Assembly (NCBI GenBank): GCA_045600585.1
Contig: JAZRYE010000018.1
Location: forward strand, 36,365-100,364
DNA: 64,000 nucleotides
Source: JAZRYE01 sp045600585
GTDB taxonomy: Bacteria; Bacillota_I; Bacilli_A; RFN20; CAG-826
Direction of reading: 5' to 3'
Below are positions 1 through 7,596 of this stretch, piece by piece (positions within the stretch are counted from its first letter, which is position 1; each line of letters begins with the position of its first letter). The notes below the pieces were generated by a model. The model had not been told where the DNA came from. It did not search any database and saw nothing but the letters and a program-made list of their open reading frames with translations. The position numbers were made by a program, and so were the translations under genes.

Positions 1-140
1 TTGGTGATGGCTCAGAGAAGAATAGAATAAAGATTGCAACTAAACTAAATTTAGGAAAATGCAATGGTAAGAAATTACTTGAAAGACTTAATTCATTAGG
101 AATAAATGTAGAGACTATTGAAAAGATATTGGAGGCTTAA
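1..140 (+). CDS. rnmV: Ribonuclease M5, C-terminal fragment
   Basis: Only the last 45 or so codons are in the window; reading begins in frame at base 3 and stops at TAA 138-140. RNase M5 matures 5S rRNA. The visible part contains KNRIKIATKLNLGKCNGKKL and then a leucine-rich helix, which matches the conserved end of the RNase M5 family as I know it. Position supports the call: rnmV directly precedes ksgA in many Bacillota, and here the ksgA ribosome-binding site (GGAGG, 130-134) lies inside the last codons. The N-terminal Toprim domain is outside the window, so catalytic residues cannot be checked. Confidence 0.82.
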   Translation, partial: GDGSEKNRIKIATKLNLGKCNGKKLLERLNSLGINVETIEKILEA

Positions 141-144
141 ATAA

Positions 145-951
145 ATGGAAATCACAAGAACAAATGTTAATGAAATTGTTGAAAAATGTGGTCTTAAACC
201 AGATAAAGATTATGGCCAAAATTATTTAATTGATCTAGTTATCTCAAAACAAATTGTTGATGCTTTAGAAATTAAAGATAATGACAAAGTATTAGAGGTT
301 GGTCCCGGTATTGGAAGCCTTACTCATTTTATTCTTTTAAATAATGCTGAGTATACCGCTGTTGATATTGATTCACGTATGACAGACTTTCTTAAAATCC
401 CTTATAAAGATAAGATTTATGAGTTAATAAATGATGATATTAGAAAAGTAGATGTTCAAAAATATACAAAAATTATTTCTAACCTACCGTACAATATTAC
501 AACAGAAGCAGTTTTATATTTAGTTCTCAATGGAATTAACTGCACTCGTTTTGTTTTGATGTGCCAAAGTGAAGCTTTTGGACGTTTTAATGATGTTAAT
601 GGAAAAGAATATGGTCCTGTTTCTATTCTCATTCATTTATTAGGTTATATTAAGAGAGTTTTAACTGTTAAACCAGGATCTTTTTATCCATCTCCAAAAT
701 GTTCTTCAACCGTATTTTATATCAATATTACAAACAATATTTTAAGAGAAAAGATTGTTAAAACCTATAACATCGCTAAGCAACTATTTTTAAATAGAAG
801 AAAAACAATTTACAACAATTTACAACAATATTTAGGCGATAAAGATAAGGCATTAAAAGTTTTGGAAACTTTAAATACATCACCACTAAAACGCCCTGAA
901 GAATTATCCCCATCTTTCTACTATTCATTAATGGAACTTCTAAATAAGTAG
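145..951 (+). CDS. ksgA: 16S rRNA (adenine1518/1519-N6) dimethyltransferase KsgA/RsmA
   Basis: Dimethylates two adjacent adenosines in the 3' terminal helix of 16S rRNA, using SAM, late in 30S assembly. The 268-aa length is normal. Visible motifs are GQNYL (residues 24-28, family start motif), the SAM-binding EVGPGIGSLT (51-60) and the catalytic NLPY near residue 113. The family sequence is usually GQNFL; Tyr replaces Phe here. The start at 145 is fixed by GGAGG about 10 nt upstream, inside the rnmV end, so the two genes are co-transcribed and only 4 nt apart. Downstream ispE seems to have its own promoter. Confidence 0.95.
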   Translation: MEITRTNVNEIVEKCGLKPDKDYGQNYLIDLVISKQIVDALEIKDNDKVLEVGPGIGSLTHFILLNNAEYTAVDIDSRMTDFLKIPYKDKIYELINDDIRKVDVQKYTKIISNLPYNITTEAVLYLVLNGINCTRFVLMCQSEAFGRFNDVNGKEYGPVSILIHLLGYIKRVLTVKPGSFYPSPKCSSTVFYINITNNILREKIVKTYNIAKQLFLNRRKTIYNNLQQYLGDKDKALKVLETLNTSPLKRPEELSPSFYYSLMELLNK

Positions 952-971
952 TTCCAAATCTAAATGTCGAT

Positions 972-1000
972 TTGTTATATACATAAATTATATGTATAAT
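972..1000 (+). promoter_or_regulatory. Promoter of ispE, candidate leaderless start
   Basis: TTGTTA (972-977), a 17-nt spacer and a perfect TATAAT (995-1000). Initiation 7-8 nt after the -10 would fall on the A of the ATG at 1008. There is no Shine-Dalgarno before that ATG. Seen in sequence; that the mRNA is leaderless is inferred. Confidence 0.6.
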
Positions 1001-1007
1001 GATTTAT

Positions 1008-1865
1008 ATGAAAAACTTACTATTAAAAAGTTATGCAAAGATTAATCTTTGCCTCAATATTAAATATAATCGTGATGATGGCTATCATGAACTTGATATG
1101 GTCATGGTTCCTGTTGAATTACACGACTCTATTCTTATGAGCGAAGTGAAAAAAGGACCAGATAACTATGTTACAGTTGATGATTTTTCTCTTGGCGCAA
1201 TTAACTACAATTTAGCTACTCTCGCTATCGATATGATGGCGGCTAAATACAAATTTAATAATAAATTTAGAGTTTTTATTCATAAAGTTATTCCTATTAA
1301 AGCTGGTATGGGTGGCGGTTCATCTAATGCTGCTTTTGCTATGAAAGGTGTTAATAAATACCTTAAATTAAAAGTTTCTGATGAAGAGTTAATGGAAATT
1401 GCAGCACCTTTAGGTGCAGATATTCCTTTCTTTATTAAGTGTCAACCTTCTAGATGCCAAGGTGTTGGAGAAAAACTTGAACCTATTTTTATAAAAAATA
1501 ACTATTACGTTTTAATCGTTAAACCAAAACAAGGTTGCTCAACCAAGGATGTTTTCAAATGTTTTGATAGCAAACCTCAATTTAACTTTGGAAATGTTGA
1601 TGATGTTATTAAAGCTTTAGCAGAAGGTGATGATGAATTACTTGCTAAATCAATGTTTAATACACTTCAACCATACGCAATTCAACTTGTTCCTGAAATC
1701 CAAACGATTATCGATTTACTTCATAATGAAGGATTGAATATGGTTCAAATGAGTGGATCTGGTTCAGCGGTTTTTGCTCTTTCTACGGATAAGAAAAAGT
1801 TGAAAAATATCTTAAGGCGTTTAGAAGACACATATGAGGTCGAATTAACAAAGATTATTAAGTAG
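1008..1865 (+). CDS. ispE: 4-diphosphocytidyl-2-C-methyl-D-erythritol kinase
   Basis: Phosphorylates CDP-methylerythritol in the MEP (non-mevalonate) isoprenoid pathway. It is a GHMP kinase: the glycine-rich ATP loop reads AGMGGGSSNAA near residue 101, preceded by KVIPIK, and the N-terminus has the family pattern SYAKINLCL. A second in-frame ATG lies at 999, but it overlaps the TATAAT box, so I start at 1008, giving 285 aa. Neither ATG has a ribosome-binding site. glmU follows 11 nt after the stop with a good SD (TAGGAGA), so the two are probably one transcript. The gene implies that the organism makes isoprenoids through MEP; other MEP genes are not in the window. Confidence 0.93.
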   Translation: MKNLLLKSYAKINLCLNIKYNRDDGYHELDMVMVPVELHDSILMSEVKKGPDNYVTVDDFSLGAINYNLATLAIDMMAAKYKFNNKFRVFIHKVIPIKAGMGGGSSNAAFAMKGVNKYLKLKVSDEELMEIAAPLGADIPFFIKCQPSRCQGVGEKLEPIFIKNNYYVLIVKPKQGCSTKDVFKCFDSKPQFNFGNVDDVIKALAEGDDELLAKSMFNTLQPYAIQLVPEIQTIIDLLHNEGLNMVQMSGSGSAVFALSTDKKKLKNILRRLEDTYEVELTKIIK

Positions 1866-1876
1866 GAGAAAAGCAA

Positions 1877-2881
1877 ATGAATCGTTATGCAATTGTATTA
1901 GCGGCCGGTAAAGGCTCTAGAATGAAAACTATCGATCCAAACCGTTCAAAGGTTTCATATCCTATTCTTGGAAAAGCTATTGTTAATTATGTTTTAGATG
2001 CTGTTGAACCACTAAATGTTAATGAAATAGTTACAATTGTTGGTTATGGTGGTGAAGTAACTAAATCGTTAGTTGAATCAAGAAGCAAAATTGCTTGGCA
2101 AAAAGAAACACATGGTACAGGCCACGCTGTTATGCAAGCAAGTGAATATTTAAAAGATAAAGAAGGTGAAACTCTTATTCTTTATGGAGATACGCCTTTA
2201 ATCACTACAAGTATGCTTGAATCTGCTTTTAAAAAGCATGAGAAATCTGGTAATTCACTTACTTTTGTAAGTGCTGTATTGGAAAACCCAACAGGATATG
2301 GTCGTGTTATTCGTCAATACAAAACAAACAAAATCTTAGCTATTAGAGAAGATAAGGATTGTAATGATGATGAAAAGAGATTAAATGAAGTCAATTCTGG
2401 AATTTATATCTTTGATAACAAGAAATTATTTGAATATATAAATAAATTAACTAGAGATAACGCTCAGCATGAATACTATTTAACAGATTTAGTTGAGATG
2501 TTTGTAAATGATAATTTAAAAGTGGATAGTTATGTTACAATCGACCCTGTTTCAACCTATGGAGTCAATGATAGAAATCAACTTGCATATGCTTCCAAAA
2601 TTATTAGAAAAAGAATCAATACTGAATTAATGCTTTCAGGTGTATCAATGGAAGATCCTGATACAACTTATATTTCACCAGACGCTGTTATTGAAAGAGA
2701 TACGGTTATATGTCCTGGAACAACAATTTTAGGAAATTCAATTATTGGATCTGCAAATCGAATAGGCCCTAATACTTATATTGAAAATTCTAAAATTGGT
2801 AACAATAATGCAATTATTAATGCTTATATAGTTAATAAAGAAATAGGAGATGGAGAGTACATTAACCCTCTTGATAAGTAA
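1877..2881 (+). CDS. glmU: UDP-GlcNAc pyrophosphorylase, GlmU-type, truncated C-terminus
   Basis: Forms UDP-N-acetylglucosamine from GlcNAc-1-phosphate and UTP, the entry to peptidoglycan. The N-terminal uridylyltransferase domain is complete: LAAGKGSRMK (residues 8-17), a GTGHAVMQAS segment, YGDTPLIT and NSGIYIFD near 173. A short left-handed beta-helix starts near residue 266 (ISPDAVIERDTV) but ends after about four coils at residue 334. Bifunctional GlmU is about 455 aa, so the coils holding the acetyltransferase active site are absent. No frameshift explains this: the next reading frame is unrelated. Either the acetylation is done elsewhere, or this is a monofunctional pyrophosphorylase. 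Confidence 0.85.
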   Translation: MNRYAIVLAAGKGSRMKTIDPNRSKVSYPILGKAIVNYVLDAVEPLNVNEIVTIVGYGGEVTKSLVESRSKIAWQKETHGTGHAVMQASEYLKDKEGETLILYGDTPLITTSMLESAFKKHEKSGNSLTFVSAVLENPTGYGRVIRQYKTNKILAIREDKDCNDDEKRLNEVNSGIYIFDNKKLFEYINKLTRDNAQHEYYLTDLVEMFVNDNLKVDSYVTIDPVSTYGVNDRNQLAYASKIIRKRINTELMLSGVSMEDPDTTYISPDAVIERDTVICPGTTILGNSIIGSANRIGPNTYIENSKIGNNNAIINAYIVNKEIGDGEYINPLDK

Positions 2882-2882
2882 T

Positions 2883-3134
2883 ATGTTAGTAATCGATTCA
2901 TTTGGCAAAAACATTTATATAGATGAGGATTTAGTTGGATATATTGGAGAAAATTATCTCTTTATTAAAGGCAAGAAATTTGCCAGTATTACTGATGATG
3001 GAATCATTTCTTTTGGTGAAAAGAAAATTGGATATGTAGATGATGATCAATCAATTATTATAAATAATAAAGAAGTTGGTTATATTGATGGCGATGGTAA
3101 CTTTGTATTTTATAAATCCCTCGCTAAATTTTAG
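2883..3134 (+). CDS. Small beta-repeat protein of unknown function
   Basis: An 83-aa acidic protein without a signal peptide or membrane segment. It is built from short repeated beta units: VGYIGEN, IGYVDDDQ and VGYIDGDG recur, each followed by a strand ending in a lysine-rich turn (FIKGKK, IINNKE, FVFYKS). Such G-Y-I/V-D repeats suggest a small beta-sheet or solenoid. The gene starts 1 nt after the glmU stop and lies 11 nt before the ROK kinase, so it belongs to this operon. No clear SD precedes the ATG; translation may be coupled to glmU. I do not recognise the family, and no function is claimed. Confidence 0.7.
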   Translation: MLVIDSFGKNIYIDEDLVGYIGENYLFIKGKKFASITDDGIISFGEKKIGYVDDDQSIIINNKEVGYIDGDGNFVFYKSLAKF

Positions 3135-3145
3135 GAGAAACAATT

Positions 3146-4099
3146 ATGTTAACTATTGGTGTAGATATTGGTGGTACATCCATTAAAGGTGGCTATGTTA
3201 CAGAAGAAGGTAATGTTTTAGATAAATTCTCTTTACCTATTATCAAAGGACAAACTGGTGAAGAAATTATTAATGCATTAGCAGATTTAATAAACGAATT
3301 TATTGCTGAAAGCGATATTGATAAGAAAAATATCAAAGGCATTGGAATTGGTTGCCCAGGTGCAATTGATTCTGAAAACGGTGTTGTTGATTATTCAAAC
3401 AATTTAGGATGGGAAAACCTTCCTTTAGTTGAAATAATTAAAACAAAAACTGGTTTACCAGTTAAAGTTTCTAATGACGCAAACGTCGCTACATTAGGCG
3501 AAGCAACATTTGGTGCCGGTAAGTTATATAAGAATATTATTATGCTAACTCTTGGAACAGGTGTTGGTGGTGGCATTGTTATTAATAACAAGCTATACGA
3601 AGGCAATCAAAGTAAAGGTGCTGAATTAGGACATGCAACCGTCGTTATTGATGGAGAACTTTGTACATGTGGTAGAAGAGGATGCTTAGAAGCATACGCG
3701 TCTGCAACTGCATTAATGAAACGCGGTAGATTAGTTGCTAATAAACATCCTGAATCATTAATGTGGAAGATGGCGAATGGGGACGAATCTAAAATTGATG
3801 GTAAAGTCATTTTTGATTCTTGCAAAGAAAACGATCAGGCGGCAGTTGAAGTTGTTGATTGGTATGTCAAATATTTAGGTGAAGGTATTTTAAATTACTG
3901 CAATATCTTTAGACCTGACGCTGTCATTCTCTCTGGTGGAGTTGCAAAGCAAGGCCTATATTTAACAAATAAATTAACTAAATACTGCGCTGATAGGAAT
4001 TATGGCTATAGTAGAACTCCAGAAGTCAAAATTTTAACAGGTGTATTAGGTTACGATTCAGGCTTAATAGGAGCAGCTTGTTTAATTATTAACGACTAA
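3146..4099 (+). CDS. glcK: ROK-family sugar kinase, probable glucokinase
   Basis: Cytoplasmic ATP-dependent hexose kinase. VDIGGTSIKG (residues 5-14) is the phosphate-binding loop, and CTCGRRGCLE (173-182) is the ROK zinc motif CxCGxxGCxE. SNDANVATLGEA carries the catalytic Asp, and TLGTGVGGGIV the second nucleotide loop. The 317-aa length fits glucokinases, and no N-terminal helix-turn-helix is present, so it is not a NagC/XylR-type repressor. The start has a strong SD (TAGGAGA). It is the last gene before a bidirectional terminator. Glucose is the most likely substrate, but ROK kinases for other hexoses cannot be excluded. Confidence 0.85.
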   Translation: MLTIGVDIGGTSIKGGYVTEEGNVLDKFSLPIIKGQTGEEIINALADLINEFIAESDIDKKNIKGIGIGCPGAIDSENGVVDYSNNLGWENLPLVEIIKTKTGLPVKVSNDANVATLGEATFGAGKLYKNIIMLTLGTGVGGGIVINNKLYEGNQSKGAELGHATVVIDGELCTCGRRGCLEAYASATALMKRGRLVANKHPESLMWKMANGDESKIDGKVIFDSCKENDQAAVEVVDWYVKYLGEGILNYCNIFRPDAVILSGGVAKQGLYLTNKLTKYCADRNYGYSRTPEVKILTGVLGYDSGLIGAACLIIND

Positions 4100-4116
4100 T
4101 TTATAAGAGATAATTA

Positions 4117-4146
4117 AAAAGAACCAGGATTATTTTTGGTTCTTTT
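4117..4146. terminator. Bidirectional terminator between ROK kinase and CBM9-like gene
   Basis: Perfect 10-bp inverted repeat AAAAGAACCA / TGGTTCTTTT with a 10-nt loop. The T tract follows on the plus strand, and the A tract serves the minus-strand gene ending at 4148. Confidence 0.85.
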
Positions 4147-4147
4147 C

Positions 4148-4657
4148 TTATAGCTTAACGAATGATTCTCTTTTATGGAAAGACCCACACATTGTTGGGT
4201 TTAATGCGAATAGATATTTGTTTGGTACTTCTCCATCTGTATCTATCCTATATAAATTATATTCTATGCCTCTTTTTGGGTCATATCCGACCTTGTCTAA
4301 AGGAATGAGGATATTTACTAACCATTTTCCATTTTCTTCTTTAGAAGAGGCTTTTATAAAACAATCATCAATTAAAGAACCTTTGAATGATTTGCCATCA
4401 TTATATATCTCTGCTAAAAACACTGTGTTGTTAGGAGCAACTTCAATTTCGTAATAGTATTTCTTGTCTTCTTTTGTAGATAAGAATATTTCAACAACAT
4501 CTGCATTATAAATTGCATCATTATATCTATTGGAATAACTATTCATTGAAGGGTGATGTGAAACAAAATCCACTTCTAAATATCCATTAGCAATTTTGAT
4601 ATTCGCTTCTGTTTTATAAATGGCTTTTTGATCAGTAATATTTTCTTTTAATTCCAT
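4148..4657 (-). CDS. CBM9-like carbohydrate-binding domain protein
   Basis: A 169-aa protein that looks like one beta-sandwich of the carbohydrate-binding family 9 / DUF1083 type. Typical features are VVEIFLST, YYYEIEVAPNN, a WLVNILIPLDKVG strand and a C-terminal YLFALNPT. No signal peptide is visible, so it appears cytoplasmic, unlike secreted xylanase CBM9 modules. An in-frame GTG at 4684 would extend it, but that extension runs through a perfect TATAAT box, so the ATG at 4657 is chosen; it sits 6 nt after the box and has no SD. Ligand is unknown. The family call is by pattern and moderately secure. Confidence 0.65.
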   Translation of the reverse strand: MELKENITDQKAIYKTEANIKIANGYLEVDFVSHHPSMNSYSNRYNDAIYNADVVEIFLSTKEDKKYYYEIEVAPNNTVFLAEIYNDGKSFKGSLIDDCFIKASSKEENGKWLVNILIPLDKVGYDPKRGIEYNLYRIDTDGEVPNKYLFALNPTMCGSFHKRESFVKL

Positions 4658-4663
4658 GCAATT

Positions 4664-4672
4664 ATTATAGCA
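4664..4672 (-). promoter_or_regulatory. Extended -10 promoter of the CBM9-like gene (candidate leaderless)
   Basis: On the minus strand TGC-TATAAT, followed by 6 nt and the ATG. It lies directly after the T tract of the ppdK terminator. No good -35 is seen; an extended -10 can compensate. Confidence 0.6.
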
Positions 4673-4673
4673 A

Positions 4674-4704
4674 GAAAAAAGCACCTAGGAATAACCTAAG
4701 TGCT
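4674..4704 (-). terminator. Terminator of ppdK
   Basis: Ten-bp stem with one mismatch (4680-4689 with 4695-4704), 5-nt loop, then six T on the minus strand. Confidence 0.85.
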
Positions 4705-4728
4705 AATTTGTGGCTATATTGCTAAATA

Positions 4729-7362
4729 CTAGCGAGGGAATTTGATAGCAGCTTGTGCAGCAGCTAATCTAGCAACTGGAACACGGAATGGTGAGCATGA
4801 GACATAGTCTAGGCCAGCTTTGTGATAGAATTCGATGGATTTTGGATCGCCACCTGTTTCACCACAAACACCAACGTGTAAGTCACTTCTTGTTCCACGG
4901 CCTAACTTAACAGCGTTTTGGATTAATTTGCCAACACCGTTTTGGTCAAGTGTCTTGAATGGGTCTTCTTCGAAAATCTTGTTTTCGTAATATGCTGGTA
5001 AGAATTTACCTGCATCATCACGAGAGAATCCGAATGTCATTTGTGTTAAGTCGTTTGTACCGAATGAGAAGAATTCAGCATGTTGAGCAATTTCATCAGC
5101 GAGTAATGCAGCACGAGGAATTTCAATCATTGTACCGACGTGGTATTGCATTGCTAAACCAGAGTCTTTAATGAGTTTATCTGCAACTTCACAGATGATA
5201 TTCTTAACGAATTTGAGTTCTCTTTCTTCTAAGACTAATGGAACCATGATTTCTGGTTTAACCATATGTCCTGTTTTCTTGCTAACGTTGATAGCAGCAG
5301 AGATGATAGCTGTTGTTTGCATTTCGCAGATTTCTGGATATGTAACAGCTAAACGGCATCCACGGTGACCCATCATTGGGTTAGCTTCGTGTAATTCGTG
5401 AATTCTGTCTTTAACTTGTTCGACAGTTTTGCCTGTAGCAACTGCTAATTCTTCGATTAAGTTTTCTTCTTGTGGTAAGAATTCGTGTAGTGGTGGGTCT
5501 AATAAACGAACGTTAACATTGAATTCACCCATTGTTTCATATAAAGCTTCGAAGTCAGCTTGTTGCATTGGTTCGAGCTCTGCTAAAGCAGCAACTCTTT
5601 GTTCTTTTGTATCAGCAAGAATCATTTTTCTCATAGAGAAGATTCTGTCTTTATCAAAGAACATGTGTTCTGTACGGCATAAGCCAATACCTTCAGCACC
5701 GAAGATTCTTGCTTGTTTAGCATCTCTTGGTGTATCAGCATTTGTTCTAACTTTTAATTGACGGTTTTCATCAACCCAAGCCATTAATCTACCGAAGTAG
5801 CCAGATGTTAAGTCTGGTTGAACTGTCTTGATAGCGCCTAAGTAGACTTTACCAGTAGAACCATCGAGTGATAATGTGTCTTGATCTGTATAGACTTTAT
5901 CACCAATTGTGACTGTTCTCTTATCTTCATCGATAATTGCTGCTGAGCAACCGCAGACACAGCACTTACCCATACCACGAGCAACAACAGCTGCGTGAGA
6001 TGTCATACCACCGCGCATTGTGAGGACGCCTTGTGCAGCGACCATGCCGACGATATCTTCTGGAGATGTTTCAGCTCTGACCAAGATAACTTTTTCTCCA
6101 GCTTTGTTTCTTGCTTCAGCTTCTTCTGCACTGAAAGCAATTTTACCTGTACCAGCACCAGGGCCAGCTGCTAAACCTGTAGCAATTGGTGTTTTTGCAT
6201 CAAGTTCTGCTTTGTCAAAACCAGGTAATAATAATTTATCAAATGATAAAGCGTCAATACGGCAAACAGCTTCTTTAGAATCGATAACGCCTTCATCAAC
6301 TAAATCGCAAGCGATCTTAAGAGCAGCTGCTGGAGTTCTCTTACCATTACGAGTTTGTAAGAAATAGAGGACACCGTCTTCAACAGTGAATTCCATATCT
6401 TGCATATCTCTATAGTGAGCTTCCATTTTTGTAATTGTAGAAACGAATTGTTCATATACTTCAGGCATACGAGCTTTGAGTTCTTCAATGTGTAATGGTG
6501 TACGAATACCTGCAACAACGTCTTCACCTTGTGCGTTTGGTAAATATTCTGCTGAGATTTTCTTTTCACCTGTACCTGGGTTACGTGAGAATGCAACACC
6601 TGTACCTGATGTATCACCCATGTTACCGAATGCCATGGATTGAACGTTGACTGCTGTACCCCAAGAATATGGGATGTTGTTCATCATACGATAAACGTTA
6701 GCACGTGGGTTGTCCCAGCTTCTGAAGACAGCTGCGACAGCTTCCATTAATTGAACCTTTGGATCTGTTGGGAATTCTTCACCAAATACTTCTTTATAAT
6801 ATGCTTTGTAGCGGTTTACTAAATCTCTTAATTCTTCAGAAGTAACTTCTGTATCGAGTTTATAACCTCTGGATTCTTTGAGCTCTTCTAACATTTTATC
6901 CATTGCTGTTCTTGGGTGACCCTTTGCAATGTTTGTGAACATAAGAATGAAACGACGATAAGAGTCTAATGCGAATCTTTCGTTACCAGATTTTTTAGCT
7001 AATGCAGCACATGTTGTTTCATTTAAACCTAAGTTTAAGATTGTATCCATCATACCTGGCATAGATACTCTAGCACCAGAACGGACAGAGACTAATAATG
7101 GGTTGACATCTCCACCAAAGACTTTACCTGTTTTCTTTTCGATATCTTTGACTGCAGCATAGATAGCGTTTTGAACTGCTTCAGGGATTTGTTTGCCGTT
7201 TTCATAATAGAGTGCGCAAACTTCTGTACTAATTGTGAAGCCTTCTGGAACACGAACACCAATGTGTGCCATTTCAGCTAAGCCTGCGCCTTTACCACCA
7301 AGGATTTCCTTACCTAAACCGTAAGCTTCCTCGAAGGCATAGACATATTTCTTTTCTGCCAT
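4729..7362 (-). CDS. ppdK: Pyruvate, phosphate dikinase
   Basis: Interconverts pyruvate + ATP + Pi and PEP + AMP + PPi; in fermentative bacteria it often works in the glycolytic, ATP-forming direction. The 877-aa length is normal. GGKGAGLAEMA starts the nucleotide-binding domain, GGMTSHAAVVARGMG near residue 455 carries the phosphorylated His, and the PEP/pyruvate domain includes GIGLCRTEHMF, GTMIEIPRA and FGTNDLTQMT. QTRNGKRT is also typical. In-frame start codons extend upstream to 7434, but AGGAGG lies just before the ATG at 7362, which also begins the family's usual N-terminus. Single-gene transcript with its own promoter and terminator. Confidence 0.97.
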   Translation of the reverse strand: MAEKKYVYAFEEAYGLGKEILGGKGAGLAEMAHIGVRVPEGFTISTEVCALYYENGKQIPEAVQNAIYAAVKDIEKKTGKVFGGDVNPLLVSVRSGARVSMPGMMDTILNLGLNETTCAALAKKSGNERFALDSYRRFILMFTNIAKGHPRTAMDKMLEELKESRGYKLDTEVTSEELRDLVNRYKAYYKEVFGEEFPTDPKVQLMEAVAAVFRSWDNPRANVYRMMNNIPYSWGTAVNVQSMAFGNMGDTSGTGVAFSRNPGTGEKKISAEYLPNAQGEDVVAGIRTPLHIEELKARMPEVYEQFVSTITKMEAHYRDMQDMEFTVEDGVLYFLQTRNGKRTPAAALKIACDLVDEGVIDSKEAVCRIDALSFDKLLLPGFDKAELDAKTPIATGLAAGPGAGTGKIAFSAEEAEARNKAGEKVILVRAETSPEDIVGMVAAQGVLTMRGGMTSHAAVVARGMGKCCVCGCSAAIIDEDKRTVTIGDKVYTDQDTLSLDGSTGKVYLGAIKTVQPDLTSGYFGRLMAWVDENRQLKVRTNADTPRDAKQARIFGAEGIGLCRTEHMFFDKDRIFSMRKMILADTKEQRVAALAELEPMQQADFEALYETMGEFNVNVRLLDPPLHEFLPQEENLIEELAVATGKTVEQVKDRIHELHEANPMMGHRGCRLAVTYPEICEMQTTAIISAAINVSKKTGHMVKPEIMVPLVLEERELKFVKNIICEVADKLIKDSGLAMQYHVGTMIEIPRAALLADEIAQHAEFFSFGTNDLTQMTFGFSRDDAGKFLPAYYENKIFEEDPFKTLDQNGVGKLIQNAVKLGRGTRSDLHVGVCGETGGDPKSIEFYHKAGLDYVSCSPFRVPVARLAAAQAAIKFPR

Positions 7363-7420
7363 ATAATTCCTCCTAATAGGCATAATTGTGAAGACTTTCA
7401 TCTTCACTCGCGTTGTAAAT

Positions 7421-7429
7421 ATTATCACA
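7421..7429 (-). promoter_or_regulatory. Probable ppdK promoter (extended -10)
   Basis: Minus-strand TGT-GATAAT about 60 nt before the ppdK ATG, leaving a leader of about 50 nt with AGGAGG. No clear -35. Confidence 0.4.
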
Positions 7430-7536
7430 ACCAAACATATATGTAATAGTTTTTTCTAAAAACATTACTAAAAAATCATTACAAAGTACTATTTTTTGTA
7501 GAAAAATACGGATTTTTTACAAGAACCAATTGTTAA

Positions 7537-7568
7537 TTGATGATAATTAATTCCCAATAACATATAAT
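7537..7568 (+). promoter_or_regulatory. Probable promoter of the FGGY kinase
   Basis: Perfect TATAAT at 7563-7568; TTGATG at 7537-7542 is a possible -35 but the spacer is long (20 nt). A ribosome-binding site GGAGAA follows at about 7584. Confidence 0.4.
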
Positions 7569-7596
7569 TGAAATGTTTTAACGCGGAGAATGTTTT

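Noticed and set aside
5429..5761. Plus-strand reading frames across ppdK (for example 5429-5761 and 6020-6367)
   Set aside because: Shadows of a long, well-conserved minus-strand gene; no SD, family match or promoter.
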